64,000 nt of DNA from Pseudomonas asplenii (GCF_900105475.1 NZ_LT629777.1:4526001-4590000); one strand, 5' to 3'. Counted from the stretch's first letter, positions 1 to 8,839 are shown. Made by a program: numbers and translations. Notes: a model not told the origin generated them from the letters alone.

Positions 1-266
1 GGCTTGAGCGCCAGGCCCAGCAGTGGAAACAGCACGAAGGTCAGTCCGAAGACCAGCAGGTGCAGGCGCCAGTGGCCGGCCCCGGCGATGATCGACTCAC
101 GGGAGAGCTTGGCACCGTGGAGGAAGAACAGCAGGGCGATGGCGATGTTGGTCAGCCAACCGAAGCCAACCGCCACCTGACCACTGGCGGGCAGGAGGCT
201 GGCAAGGGTCACCACGCCGATCAGGGTCAGGGTGAAGTTGTCGGGGAGGAAACGAGGACGGGTCAT
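1..266 (-). CDS. Bile acid:sodium symporter family protein (5' part only)
   Basis: Reading from an ATG at 266 towards the left edge gives about 88 residues beginning MTRPRFLPDNFTLTLIGVV. They hold at least two hydrophobic spans and the stretch ALLFFLHGAKLSRE. This matches the N-terminus of the SBF-like (YfeH/P7 type) branch of the bile acid:sodium symporter superfamily, inner-membrane carriers of about 330 residues with ten helices and mostly unknown substrate. The gene runs off the window, so most of it is missing. Its start faces the next gene, which is on the same strand; the 127 bases between them hold nothing I recognise. Family assignment rests on recall of the N-terminal sequence and is fairly firm; substrate is unknown. 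Confidence 0.7.
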   Translation of the reverse strand, partial: MTRPRFLPDNFTLTLIGVVTLASLLPASGQVAVGFGWLTNIAIALLFFLHGAKLSRESIIAGAGHWRLHLLVFGLTFVLFPLLGLALK

Positions 267-393
267 CGGGCGTTATCCGGAAGCAGAAACAGTCATGGCA
301 CTTTAACCGTTATGCTGCTTGCCGACTAACGCCAATAAGTCCGTGGATATCGCCTAAAGGACACTCGTTCTTTCTTTAAGAAAACGCTGATAT

Positions 394-1629
394 TCATCTG
401 GATAACGCCGCAGACTTGGCCTTGCCCCACACCAGCGCCAGTATCGCCAATCCCTGAATTGCCGCTGCGCTGCCCAGCAGGACAAGTTCACCCTGTTGCG
501 TACCGACCTGACTTTTCAATGCACCGAACAATGCCGGAGCAAAGGCATAGCAGCCTTGTGCCGTGGCGACAATCAGCGTGACCACCCGTTGGGTCTGTTG
601 GCCTGGAAACTCCACCTGTGCTATCAGCGGCGGCAAGGAGGTGGCATTACCTATGCCCGCGCCAAACAGGATGACACCGGCCCACAGCAACTCGGGGAAG
701 GCGCCCAATCCGCTCATCAACAGGCAGCCGAGCAATTGGCAGCCGTAGCTCAGGCAAGCGACGTTACGGCGGTTTGCTCCCGCTGGCATCAACCCACCCA
801 CCAGTGACCGACCAACGATCGCGCTTGCCGTCGCCAGGCCCATCGCCAGCCCGGCACGGGTTTCGCTGACATGCTCGACCAGTATGAGGAACAGATGAGT
901 GATCAGCCCGATCTGGGCGAACAGTCCCAGCGACATGGCCGCAGCCAGGGTGACGAAGCGGCGATCGCGCCACAGCGGGGTATCGATGGCCAACGGGGCA
1001 ACAGTGGGTTGCACGGGCGGTTGTGCGGCACCATCGGCATACTGCCCAAGCATTTCCGGACGGAACCTGAATACCGTGAGTGCCAGGACTGCAAGGGTCG
1101 TGATCGAGAGTATGGCGATCGCGAGCGCTGCGTGACTGAAGCCGATCCGCTCGATCAGGTACACCCAGGCCGACGAAAACACCACGCCACCGATACTTGC
1201 ACCGTTATAGGCCATCGCCAGGGCGGCTGGGCGCTTGAGCACGAACCAGGGGGAAATGATGGCGTTCACGGCCGCGGCGCCCAGTGTCACCCAACCCAGG
1301 CCGCTCAAGGTGGCGGCGATAAACAGCTGGTAAGGCTGTGCGGCGATGGACCAGCCATAGATGCCGACGCCCAGCAACACCGAACCCGATACGGTGGTGA
1401 CGGGCAGCCCCAGACGCCTGTAAAGCTTGGGCAGGTTCACTACCACCAGGATCCCCGCGAGGAAATGCAGCGTGACCGCCGCCGAACACAGCGGCAGTGG
1501 CCAGCCGGTGCGTTGGATCACCGCGTGGAGGAAAATCGGTGGACCATAAAAGCCGATACCCCAGCCGAACACCGCCATCAGGAACGTTGCCGCCACGACC
1601 TTTCGGCCAAAGAAATTCGCGGGTTGCAT
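394..1629 (-). CDS. MFS transporter, 411 aa
   Basis: A 411-residue inner-membrane protein with about twelve hydrophobic segments in two halves separated by a polar loop near residues 190-215, the size and shape of the major facilitator superfamily. It opens MQPANFFGRKVVAATFLMAV and carries conserved glycine-rich helices. The ATG at 1629 follows a good GAAGGGA ribosome site. It is divergent from an ArsR-type regulator (start 1703) with only 73 bases between, and a 7-bp inverted repeat lies in that gap, so the regulator probably controls it. Substrate cannot be told from sequence; linkage to an ArsR-type repressor would suit an efflux or small-molecule uptake role. Confidence 0.8.
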   Translation of the reverse strand: MQPANFFGRKVVAATFLMAVFGWGIGFYGPPIFLHAVIQRTGWPLPLCSAAVTLHFLAGILVVVNLPKLYRRLGLPVTTVSGSVLLGVGIYGWSIAAQPYQLFIAATLSGLGWVTLGAAAVNAIISPWFVLKRPAALAMAYNGASIGGVVFSSAWVYLIERIGFSHAALAIAILSITTLAVLALTVFRFRPEMLGQYADGAAQPPVQPTVAPLAIDTPLWRDRRFVTLAAAMSLGLFAQIGLITHLFLILVEHVSETRAGLAMGLATASAIVGRSLVGGLMPAGANRRNVACLSYGCQLLGCLLMSGLGAFPELLWAGVILFGAGIGNATSLPPLIAQVEFPGQQTQRVVTLIVATAQGCYAFAPALFGALKSQVGTQQGELVLLGSAAAIQGLAILALVWGKAKSAALSR

Positions 1630-1633
1630 GAAT

Positions 1634-1684
1634 GTATCCCTTCAATTGATTTGCGCCGAGTATGATGAGTACTGACAGGGATAC
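1634..1684. promoter_or_regulatory. Possible operator in the MFS/ArsR divergent gap
   Basis: The arms GTATCCC (1634-1640) and GGGATAC (1678-1684) are exact inverted repeats. Between them AGTATGATGAGTACT (1659-1673) is a shorter imperfect palindrome. Both lie in the 73-base gap between the divergent MFS and ArsR genes, where an autoregulating ArsR-family repressor would bind. Inference only. Confidence 0.35.
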
Positions 1685-1702
1685 TTCGTGGAGCAGTGAA
1701 CT

Positions 1703-2395
1703 ATGGATGTAGAGGCGACCGATCTATCGCTGGCGGCGGTGGCTGGCGCAATTGCCGACCCGGCCCGCGCGCGGATGCTCTGCAGCCTGCTCGATGGACA
1801 TGCGCGCACGGCGACGGAGCTGGCGGCAGTGGCTGATATCGGCGCCTCCTCGGCCAGCGGGCATTTCCTGCGTCTGCGCGAGCAGGGCCTGGTCGAAATG
1901 CTGGTCCAGGGCAGGCATCGCTACTATCGCCTGGCCAACCCTCAGGTGGCCCGGGCCCTGGAGGCGCTGCTGGCGATCAGCGCCCGTGATGTGGCGCCGT
2001 TTCAACCGGCAACCCCGTCAGCCCTGCGACAGGCCAGGACGTGCTACGACCATATTGCCGGAGAAGTGGCCGTCAGGCTGCACGACGCTCTATTGCGGGA
2101 AAACTGGATCGAGGCCGCAGGCAAGGATTATTGCCTGACGGAGCAGGGCGCCAGTGCCTTTGTCCGATTGGGGATCGACGTTGAGGCGGTGTCTCGTCAG
2201 CGTCGGCGCCTGGCCTATCCGTGCCTGGACTGGAGCGAGCGCTCTCCGCATATCGGCGGTGCGCTGGGGGCTGCATTGTTGGAACTGCTGCTCAAGCGCG
2301 GCTGGGTCAATCGCCATCTCGATTCCCGCGCCTTGAGCCTGACGCCCAAGGGAAGCAAGGGGTTGGCCAGTGCGTTTGGAATGAGAGACGGCTGA
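1703..2395 (+). CDS. ArsR-type winged-helix transcriptional regulator, 230 aa
   Basis: The N-terminal 90 residues are a winged helix of the ArsR/SmtB type: AIADPARARMLCSLLDGHARTATELA followed by a recognition helix around SASGHFLRLREQGLVEM and the wing GRHRYYRLANPQV. At 230 residues it is twice the size of a minimal ArsR. The extra C-terminal half (from about residue 100: TCYDHIAGEVAVRLHDAL, then LTEQGASAFVRLGI, CLDWSERSPHIGGALG) is the extension seen in a common proteobacterial subgroup. I see no clear CxC metal site, so the inducer is probably not a simple metal. It is divergent from the MFS transporter at 394-1629, its most likely target. Confidence 0.8.
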   Translation: MDVEATDLSLAAVAGAIADPARARMLCSLLDGHARTATELAAVADIGASSASGHFLRLREQGLVEMLVQGRHRYYRLANPQVARALEALLAISARDVAPFQPATPSALRQARTCYDHIAGEVAVRLHDALLRENWIEAAGKDYCLTEQGASAFVRLGIDVEAVSRQRRRLAYPCLDWSERSPHIGGALGAALLELLLKRGWVNRHLDSRALSLTPKGSKGLASAFGMRDG

Positions 2396-2431
2396 GAATA
2401 CCTGTCGACCTGCAAGGGGTGTGTCGAAACC

Positions 2432-3010
2432 TTACGAGCGCACCTGCGGATCGCTAACCTGGCGATTGAGCATCCTGCCCAATACCGACCGTCCCATCAC
2501 CTGATGCTGCACCACCGCCAGCAGATGCAGTGCAACCAAGGCGCCGAGCAGCGCGCACATCACATGGTGTTCCTGGTGCAACTGCGCCAGCGCGGATCTG
2601 GAGTGGACCAACTGCGGCAGCTCGAACAGATCGAGCATTTCCACCGGGTGATTCATCATCAGCACCCCCGTGACCAACACGGCCGTCACCGTGGCATAGA
2701 TCGTCACATGCGCGAGCCGCGCCAGGCGTGCCTGCAGGCCAGCATTTGCAGGGCGCGCGGGAGCTTTTATCGCCAGCCACAGACGCCAGGCGAAAAACGG
2801 AATGAAGAGGCTGGTGAGCTGGGGGTTGAGCGACTCGACCCATTGCCTTAACGGGGCCTGTCGATCCATGAATGTCACGCCAAAACCACTGAAGGTTGCC
2901 CACAGAATCACCACAGCCGATAGCCAGTGCAGAAAAATGCGGGGTTTGGAGTAAGCACCTGCTTCGCTGTCCTTGTAGAGAGGCGCGGGGGAGTGGGGAT
3001 GACGAGTCAA
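2432..3010 (-). CDS. Cytochrome b561 family membrane protein
   Basis: A 192-residue four-helix membrane protein. His28 in RIFLHWLSAVVILWA lies at the start of helix 1. Histidines in LAHVTIYAT (helix 3) and in the last helix (HVMCALLGALVALHLLAVVQHQVMG) complete the two b-heme sites expected of bacterial di-heme b561, the YceJ/CybB group, for which quinone-linked superoxide oxidase activity is known in E. coli CybB. The only start in reach is TTG at 3010, 7 nt after AAGG; the next internal ATG (residue 48) would cut off helix 1. It converges with the ArsR gene. A Fur-like palindrome lies 19 bases upstream of the start. Confidence 0.8.
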   Translation of the reverse strand: MTRHPHSPAPLYKDSEAGAYSKPRIFLHWLSAVVILWATFSGFGVTFMDRQAPLRQWVESLNPQLTSLFIPFFAWRLWLAIKAPARPANAGLQARLARLAHVTIYATVTAVLVTGVLMMNHPVEMLDLFELPQLVHSRSALAQLHQEHHVMCALLGALVALHLLAVVQHQVMGRSVLGRMLNRQVSDPQVRS

Positions 3011-3029
3011 GGAAATGCCTTAAAAGAAA

Positions 3030-3044
3030 TGAGTCTGATTCTCA
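3030..3044 (-). promoter_or_regulatory. Candidate Fur box before cytochrome b561
   Basis: TGAGTCTGATTCTCA fits the 7-1-7 Fur pattern (TGATAAT-N-ATTATCA) at 10 of 14 positions, better in the right half, and contains the palindrome TGAG...CTCA. It sits 20 bases upstream of the TTG start of the b561 gene, where a repressor would overlap the promoter. Weaker than the Fur site at 44842-44860. Confidence 0.4.
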
Positions 3045-3204
3045 TAGATGGCAGAAGGATATCTCTCTGCGGGTGCGCTGTAAATTCCGCTGCTGCAGGT
3101 TGTTTTTCGCACTGAAGTGGCACAGACGTTTGAATCGCTCACGAAATCCGAATGAACCCTCGCCAATGGCTGCGACCCAACGCAAGACAAACGGGAGGAA
3201 AACC

Positions 3205-3432
3205 ATGCAAATCGAATATGTCTGGATCGCTCTGGCGGTGCTGTTGTTGCTGGTCGAACTGTGGGCGATCAGAAGTGTGCTCAAGAGCGGACGTAGCGCC
3301 GGGACCAAGGGGCTCTGGATCGTCGTGCTCATCTGGGTGCCGTTGGCGGGCCTGGTGCTCTGGTGTTTTATCGGCCCCAAGGAGCCGAGCCGGGAGTTGC
3401 CGGCCACGGAGCGAGGAAGGGGCGCACCGTGA
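3205..3432 (+). CDS. PLDc_N domain small membrane protein, 75 aa
   Basis: Begins MQIEYVWIALAVLLLLVELW at an ATG preceded 5 nt upstream by a strong GGAGGA site. It has two transmembrane helices (about residues 5-23 and 36-56) separated by a short basic loop with SGRSAGTKGLWIV. The second helix ends in the hallmark FIGPKEP. This is the phospholipase D nuclease N-terminal (PLDc_N) domain, normally the two-helix leader of cardiolipin synthases, here standing alone. Many Pseudomonas carry such stand-alone copies; no function is established. It has no obvious operon partner. Confidence 0.75.
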   Translation: MQIEYVWIALAVLLLLVELWAIRSVLKSGRSAGTKGLWIVVLIWVPLAGLVLWCFIGPKEPSRELPATERGRGAP

Positions 3433-3550
3433 ACCCGGGTCTGGTGGGTGTCATCGGGTATTTGTGAACGGTGTCGCCTTCACCCGGTAGGCGAGCCTGC
3501 GGGCGTCTGGCTAAGATGCGCAACTACCCAATCGCAATGGAAGGCCGCAG

Positions 3551-5059
3551 ATGCAACTCGACTTCGATCCGCGGCTTCATGTCGATTGGAAAATACCAGG
3601 TGGCGAGTTGCTCGCGCTGTTCCAGCATTACTATCCCGAGATCAGCGTATTTGCAGGCGCACAGTTCGAGACGCTGCTGGACGAGTTGTCCAACGAAATG
3701 GTCGAGGTCTGCCTGGAGGCTCTGGCACCGCTCCTCGCGCAGCAGGGGTACGACTTGTGGAACCTGGATGCCGAAGCCGATGACTATCGGCCGGTCATTA
3801 TTCCCATCGACCAGCGCAAGGCTTTCGCCCGGTATTGGCAGAAGGCTCGCAGTGAACCCAGGCTCACTGCGGCATTAATCGAGCCGCAACAATCAACCGT
3901 ACCCGAGGTTAAAAAGACCCCAGCCAAACGCCGCAAGCTGAATTGGCTGGCGCAGGTGCACAACTACCCCGGGTCCACCTATGTTGACGAGAACCACTAC
4001 CGTAACGGCTGGGCCTCGATCACCGAGCAGGACGAAGAAAGCGGATTGTGCTTGCTGATTGACTACAACCCGTGGCCGCCGACCGAGCAGGACATGCTCG
4101 AGCATCGAACCGATGGTGCGGACGGGGCGGACCTGCAACTCATCCATGCGAGCTCTGAATGCAGCCTATGGAAGCGGCGGGTCAAGATCGGTGATCGCAG
4201 CGGCGAAGACCTGTTCCGCTATGAAACCTGCCGGGGGCATGTGATCCAGCCTTTCGGCATTCCCGGGAGGGATTGGCCGCAATTCGAGGGGGCCACCCTG
4301 GTAATGGACTGGCGGATATTCGAACGTCAACGCCTTTACGAGCCGGAGTCTGTGACGCGTATCTGGCGAATCACCGAGGAGTCCAGCGAAGTCATTTTCG
4401 AACACCCGAATGATGTGGCAATCCTGCAAATCGGCCCCCGCCGTTTGTTGTTCATGCAATACAACGGGCCGTCGTGCTGGATCTGGGATGAGGATCGACC
4501 GGGCCAGGCCATGCCTGCCCGGCCTATGCCGGCAAAAGGTGCTCAAGACTGGGCGTCCTGCTTGTATCTGGGGAATGATGAAGTGCTGTTGTTCGACCAG
4601 GGCCAGCGCCAGAACCTCGAGGATTCGGGGTGGGCGGAATGGGTTCTGGAGGCGTGGCGCTTCAATTTCGTGACCGGCCGCACGGCGAAGGCGGTACTGG
4701 ACGGGTTTGGCAGTGAGGTGCGTCAGCAGACGCAGTATTTCGTCACGCAGCCCAAGCGCACGATCACGTTGCGCACGTTCCACGGCAAGGTCCAGGCTTG
4801 TCGTGGGCACGGTGATTGGTGGGTGCTCAATTATCAATCCAACACCTTCGGCACGCGGACCCGCGCCTGGTTCTGGAACCAGAGCAGCAACCAGGTGCTC
4901 AAGCTGTCGTCCAGAGATATCCCGCGGGTCGAACCGACCATACGCTATCTGCCGGCTCAGGATCATTATCTGGCCTTCGAACGGGATTTCGTGGCCCGGC
5001 TGCCGACGTTTGCCGAGATGCTCGAGGCCAAGGGCTGTGACGTGCTGACGTTTGAGTGA
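3551..5059 (+). CDS. Conserved hypothetical protein, 502 aa
   Basis: I do not recognise this protein with certainty. It is soluble, with no signal peptide or membrane helix. Residues 1-100 (acidic, ending YDLWNLDAEADDYRPVIIP) look like a separate small domain, reminiscent of a DUF6630-type fold. A basic linker (about 118-130, KKTPAKRRKLNW) follows. The rest, from about 131, is rich in W, Y and short strands (e.g. RTFHGKVQACRGHGDWWVLNYQ), suggesting a beta-sheet or propeller-like body. Codon use is normal for the region. It stands alone between the PLDc_N gene and an MFS gene, so context gives no clue. Fold search is the obvious next step. Confidence 0.65.
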   Translation: MQLDFDPRLHVDWKIPGGELLALFQHYYPEISVFAGAQFETLLDELSNEMVEVCLEALAPLLAQQGYDLWNLDAEADDYRPVIIPIDQRKAFARYWQKARSEPRLTAALIEPQQSTVPEVKKTPAKRRKLNWLAQVHNYPGSTYVDENHYRNGWASITEQDEESGLCLLIDYNPWPPTEQDMLEHRTDGADGADLQLIHASSECSLWKRRVKIGDRSGEDLFRYETCRGHVIQPFGIPGRDWPQFEGATLVMDWRIFERQRLYEPESVTRIWRITEESSEVIFEHPNDVAILQIGPRRLLFMQYNGPSCWIWDEDRPGQAMPARPMPAKGAQDWASCLYLGNDEVLLFDQGQRQNLEDSGWAEWVLEAWRFNFVTGRTAKAVLDGFGSEVRQQTQYFVTQPKRTITLRTFHGKVQACRGHGDWWVLNYQSNTFGTRTRAWFWNQSSNQVLKLSSRDIPRVEPTIRYLPAQDHYLAFERDFVARLPTFAEMLEAKGCDVLTFE

Positions 5060-5179
5060 GTGGCCTCTGCCGCCTCCTGCTCAGATGCAGGATTGTCTTA
5101 GTCAACTCCAGCAATCCCATAACCATCCCTGAATCTTGCCGTGCTAGAAAGACGTTCTCCTCACGTCTGGAAAACGCCA

Positions 5180-6379
5180 ATGACTGCTCCCTCGACCGGC
5201 ACGTCGGCTCACCGCTTCGGCCTGTTTTGCGTGGCCTGCTTTCTCCTGTCCATTGCCTATGGGGCGACGTTCCTGTTGTCGCTATTGGTCAGGTCCTTCG
5301 GTGCGAGCGAACGGGAGGCGGGCCAGGTGTTTGCCGTGGCCATGGTCAGCACCTTGATTGCCGTGCTCGGCTCCGGACATGTGCTGCAGCGCTTGGGCGC
5401 TCCTCGTTGCATTGCCCTTGGCGCGGTCTGCCTGGTCATCGCCTCAGCGGGATTTGCCGTCGTGCCGGGGCTCGGTATTGGCTTGTCGGCGTGCGGTTTC
5501 ATCCTGGGTGTCGGTTGGGGGCTGTTCTACACGGTAGGGCCGATCATGGTGGCGGCGATGGTCGAGCCGTCGCGTCGTACTCATTGTTTTGCGCTGCTGT
5601 CGGGTAGCATGCTGAGCGGCATCGGCAGCGGGCCTTTGCTGGGCAAGCTGGCGGGATTCGCTGGTCTGCCGGTGCAGACGGCCTTTGCCTTCGCTGCGGT
5701 TGCCGCCGTGCTGGGCGGGTGGTACTTCTGGCGGCTTGGGGCCCGGGAAGAGACGCGGATGCGCTCAAACGAGCGGGTACAGATCAGCCTGAAAGCGACG
5801 GCACAGGTGATGCGCTCGCCCTCTGGCCTGTCGATTCTCATGGTTGGTCTGGGTGGCGCGGTCTTCGGCGTGATGGGTAGCTTCCAGACCAGTTACGCGA
5901 CGAGTCTCGGGCTGGACTACTCATTGTTTTTCATCGGCTTCATGGGCGCCGCGATTGTCTGTCGATTGCTGATTGCCAAGTGGGTGGTCCAGCGCAACCC
6001 ATTCTTGGCCTCCTGTGTGTTGACCAGCTTGATGCTGATCGCGGTGATCGGCTTCGGTGAGTGGGTGCACGATAGTCTTGGCTACCTGCTGACGGCTGCG
6101 CTGCTGGGCGTCGGTTATGGCCTGAACTACTCGGTGATCAATGGCCTGGCGGCCAACGAGGCGCCCCCGGGGCTGACCGCCCAGGCCTTGTTGCTGTTCA
6201 GCCTGTCCTATTTCATGGGGGTGTTCGGGTTCCCCTTTATCGCCGGCAAACTGATCAGCCATACCGGTGTAGCGGGGATGTTGCTGGGAGTGGGGCTGGT
6301 GGCCGCATTGGTCTGGGTGGTGAGTGTCGGGCGCTGGCTGTTCTGGCGGTTTACCAGGACGGAGCGGGTGGCACGTTGA
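5180..6379 (+). CDS. MFS transporter, about 399 aa
   Basis: Twelve hydrophobic helices of major facilitator type, beginning near HRFGLFCVACFLLSIAYGATFLLSLL. Helix 4-5 glycines (ILGVGWGLFYTVGPIM) are typical of the superfamily, and a central basic loop (RLGAREETRMRSNERVQ) separates the halves. I take the ATG at 5180 (MTAPSTGTSAHRFG) rather than the in-frame start at 5141, because the extra 13 residues are not MFS-like; neither has a strong ribosome site. A clear intrinsic terminator follows the stop, so it is probably a single-gene unit. Substrate unknown. Confidence 0.78.
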   Translation: MTAPSTGTSAHRFGLFCVACFLLSIAYGATFLLSLLVRSFGASEREAGQVFAVAMVSTLIAVLGSGHVLQRLGAPRCIALGAVCLVIASAGFAVVPGLGIGLSACGFILGVGWGLFYTVGPIMVAAMVEPSRRTHCFALLSGSMLSGIGSGPLLGKLAGFAGLPVQTAFAFAAVAAVLGGWYFWRLGAREETRMRSNERVQISLKATAQVMRSPSGLSILMVGLGGAVFGVMGSFQTSYATSLGLDYSLFFIGFMGAAIVCRLLIAKWVVQRNPFLASCVLTSLMLIAVIGFGEWVHDSLGYLLTAALLGVGYGLNYSVINGLAANEAPPGLTAQALLLFSLSYFMGVFGFPFIAGKLISHTGVAGMLLGVGLVAALVWVVSVGRWLFWRFTRTERVAR

Positions 6380-6407
6380 TACAAAGCCTGGCCGTCGGGC
6401 CTTGCGC

Positions 6408-6435
6408 AGGTGCCAGCCCTGCCTGGCACCTTTTT
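6408..6435 (+). terminator. Intrinsic terminator after MFS gene
   Basis: Arms AGGTGCCAG (6408-6416) and CTGGCACCT (6423-6431) form a perfect 9-bp stem with a 6-nt loop, followed by an unbroken T run (6431-6435). It ends the MFS transcript about 30 bases after its stop codon. Confidence 0.85.
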
Positions 6436-6479
6436 CGTTGCGGGCATTGAGCTTCCGCCCAGCCGCCCTGGCCTGACGG

Positions 6480-7298
6480 TCAGGCGAGGAAGTCGGCGAA
6501 GGCCTTGTCCTGCTCCAGCACCTGGGGCAGCTTGTCGAATAGCGCGTCGAGGTCGACGCCGTCGAACAGCGGGCCCCCCAGGGTATTGCGTGCCTCGGCA
6601 CTCGGACCGCCGTGCTGTTCCAGCGCATCACAGATTTCCATGGCCTGGGCCATGATCCGCGCATAGGGCTGGCCTTCTGGAGCCAGGTGCGGCTGCGCCT
6701 GGTGGCGGATGGCCGACTGGATGGTCAGCGGCAGGTTCCAGCGCTTACCCAGTTCTGCGCCGACTTCCGGGTAGCCGAAGCCCAGTTGCTGGTTTTCGCT
6801 GGCCGCACGGCTGGTGGTACCGCTGGCGCCCCGGATACGTGCGGCGTAGTCCGGTGCGCCGGTCTGGATCAATAGCTCGCCGATGTCGTGCATCACCCCG
6901 CAGGTGAACGCCACTTCAGCGTCGAGTCCGGCCTGGCGTGCCAGCAACCGGCTGATGCTGGCGACCTGAAAGCTGCGCCCCCAGAATACCTTGAGGTCGA
7001 AGCCCGGCGCCGACTTGAACGCCCCGGTCACGGCCGAAGCCAGTACCAGTGTGCGCAGCACGTTGAAGCCCAGGCGCATGGCGGCGTCCTCGATGCTGGC
7101 CGACTCGCGTGCGCCCTTGAAGCGCGCCGAGTTCGCCAGGCGCAGCACCTTGGCGGCAATCACCGGGTCGCGCTCGATGTTGCGCGCCACGTTTTCGAGG
7201 CTTTCGTTACGGTTGTCGAATTGCTGGACCAATTCCAGGGCAACCTGGGGAATGCTGGGAAGACTGTGCAACTGCGAAAACAGCGTATCGATGTCCAT
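6480..7298 (-). CDS. HDOD domain protein, 272 aa
   Basis: Starts MDIDTLFSQLHSLPSIPQVALEL at ATG 7298, with GAAGAGAG correctly spaced; an upstream in-frame start at 7343 adds 15 residues unlike the family. The HDOD domain spans about residues 10-210: LPSIPQVALELVQQFD, DPVIAAKVLRLANSARF, GVMHDIGELLIQ and IRHHQ-like AIRHQAQPH. HDOD proteins are HD-domain relatives without a full phosphodiesterase site and act as signalling scaffolds in motility, biofilm and stress responses. No GGDEF, EAL or receiver domain is attached. It stands alone, convergent with the MFS gene. Confidence 0.85.
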   Translation of the reverse strand: MDIDTLFSQLHSLPSIPQVALELVQQFDNRNESLENVARNIERDPVIAAKVLRLANSARFKGARESASIEDAAMRLGFNVLRTLVLASAVTGAFKSAPGFDLKVFWGRSFQVASISRLLARQAGLDAEVAFTCGVMHDIGELLIQTGAPDYAARIRGASGTTSRAASENQQLGFGYPEVGAELGKRWNLPLTIQSAIRHQAQPHLAPEGQPYARIMAQAMEICDALEQHGGPSAEARNTLGGPLFDGVDLDALFDKLPQVLEQDKAFADFLA

Positions 7299-7417
7299 GG
7301 TAAGGCTCTCTTCGTCCAGTGGAGACTTTTTTACGATAGGCAATATTTCGCCGTCTGCACGTCGTTTTCGTCATGCTGCATCCAAGCAGATCACGCCATC
7401 GCGCAGCAGGTGCTCAC

Positions 7418-8107
7418 TTAGCGGTGGCCTACCTCTGAGCTATTCCTGGTCAGCACCCCCGCCAGCAGATCCAGCCCGGTACAAAACACGAAATACACCA
7501 ACGCCACGAACAGAAAAATCTCCGTCGGATGAATCATCACCCGGTTGCTCACCTGCGTCGCCACGAACGACAGTTCGCCCACACCGATCACATACGCCAG
7601 CGAGGTGTCCTTGATCAGTGAGATCCACTGGTTGAGAAACGACGGCAACATGATCGGCAAGGCCTGGGGCAGGATGATCAGCCGCATGACCTGCACCGGG
7701 CGCATGCCCAGGGCTCGCGCCGCCGCCCACTGGCCGGCCGGCAGGCTCTGGATGCCGGCGTGGACCGAGTACGCCAGGTAGGCGCCGCCGATCAGCGACA
7801 GGGCGCAGACCACGGTGAACAGCGCCGGAATATCGAAGTGGAAGAGGATCGGCAGCAGGAAGTAACTCCAGAAGATCAGCATCAGGACCGGGATGGCCCG
7901 CAGGAAACCCAGTACCGCAATCAAGATACCCTTGGGCCAGCCCTTGAGCGTGCTCAGGGCAATGCCCAGTACCAGGCCGAGAAGGGCCGCACTGACGCCT
8001 GACAGAACGCTCAGCACCAGGGTCAGTGCTGCGCCGCCCAAGGGGCCGTCGGGGTAGGCGCCGAGCAGAAAGTAGTCGAGATTGTCGGTGATGACGGAAA
8101 AGTCCAT
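7418..8107 (-). CDS. Polar amino acid ABC transporter permease 2
   Basis: A 229-residue inner-membrane permease of the HisM/GltK type with about five helices. The EAA-loop signature is QWAAARALGMRPVQVMRLIILPQALPIMLPSFLNQWISLIKDTSLAYVIG (about residues 125-175), which docks to an ABC ATPase. It is the last of three genes (binding protein, permease 1, permease 2) on the minus strand; its ATG lies 3 bases after the stop of permease 1, so they are co-translated. No ATPase gene follows it, which is unusual for this family (see findings). Confidence 0.88.
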   Translation of the reverse strand: MDFSVITDNLDYFLLGAYPDGPLGGAALTLVLSVLSGVSAALLGLVLGIALSTLKGWPKGILIAVLGFLRAIPVLMLIFWSYFLLPILFHFDIPALFTVVCALSLIGGAYLAYSVHAGIQSLPAGQWAAARALGMRPVQVMRLIILPQALPIMLPSFLNQWISLIKDTSLAYVIGVGELSFVATQVSNRVMIHPTEIFLFVALVYFVFCTGLDLLAGVLTRNSSEVGHR

Positions 8108-8110
8108 GGC

Positions 8111-8839
8111 TCAGGCCGCTCCCTGGCGATAACGCCGGGTCTGGCGGATCCACTGACCCGCCGCTTCGATCAGCGCAATGCTGAAGATGTAGAGCAGGGT
8201 GGCGAAGCCGAACGCCTGGAAAGTCTTGAAGGTCTCGGTTTCGACCTGGCGCGAGGCGTAGGAGAGTTCGGCGAGGCCGATCGCCATGGTCAGCGAAGAG
8301 TTCTTCAGGGCGTTCATGTATTGTCCCAGCAGGGGGCCGAGCGCGGTACGCAGGGCTTGCGGCAGCACCACGTAACGCCACACCTGCGCCGGGCGCAGGC
8401 CCATGGCGAGGCCGGCTTCGCGTTGTTGCGCACGCACCGAGGCGACGCCGGCACGGAATTCTTCGGCAATGAAGGCCGAGGTATAGAGCGTCAGCCCCCA
8501 GAAACCGGCGATGAACTCGAAGGACGGCCATGTGAGGGTCACACCGGCGATGCTGACGTCATGGGGCAGGTTGAGCCAGCTCACCAGGTCTTCGGGCAGC
8601 ATTGCGGTGACACCGAAGTACCAGAAGAACAGTTGCACCAGCAGCGGGGTGTTACGCAGCAGCGCCAGGTAACTGCGTGCCGGCCAGGCCAGCCAGCGCG
8701 AGCCGGACAGCCGCGCCAGGCACACCAGAAAGCCCAGGGCGGTCGCCACCAGGCAGACCACCACGGACAGCGCCACGGTCAGGACAAACCCATCGAACAG
8801 CCATTTCAGGTACTGCGGGCCAAGCAATTCACCAAACAT
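8111..8839 (-). CDS. Polar amino acid ABC transporter permease 1
   Basis: A 242-residue permease of the GltJ/HisQ type. It has five or so transmembrane helices and the EAA loop EAGLAMGLRPAQVWRYVVLPQALRTALGPLLGQYMNALKNSSLTMAIG (about 140-190). With the neighbouring permease it would form the membrane heterodimer of a polar amino acid importer. It lies 76 bases downstream of the binding-protein gene and ends 3 bases before the second permease. Start ATG 8839 is supported by family length. Substrate is set by the binding protein. Confidence 0.88.
   Translation of the reverse strand: MFGELLGPQYLKWLFDGFVLTVALSVVVCLVATALGFLVCLARLSGSRWLAWPARSYLALLRNTPLLVQLFFWYFGVTAMLPEDLVSWLNLPHDVSIAGVTLTWPSFEFIAGFWGLTLYTSAFIAEEFRAGVASVRAQQREAGLAMGLRPAQVWRYVVLPQALRTALGPLLGQYMNALKNSSLTMAIGLAELSYASRQVETETFKTFQAFGFATLLYIFSIALIEAAGQWIRQTRRYRQGAA

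Noticed and set aside
871..1665. 264-residue plus-strand frame opposite the first MFS gene.
   Set aside because: It is antisense to a clear MFS transporter, is rich in R/H/G/Q, and has no motif.
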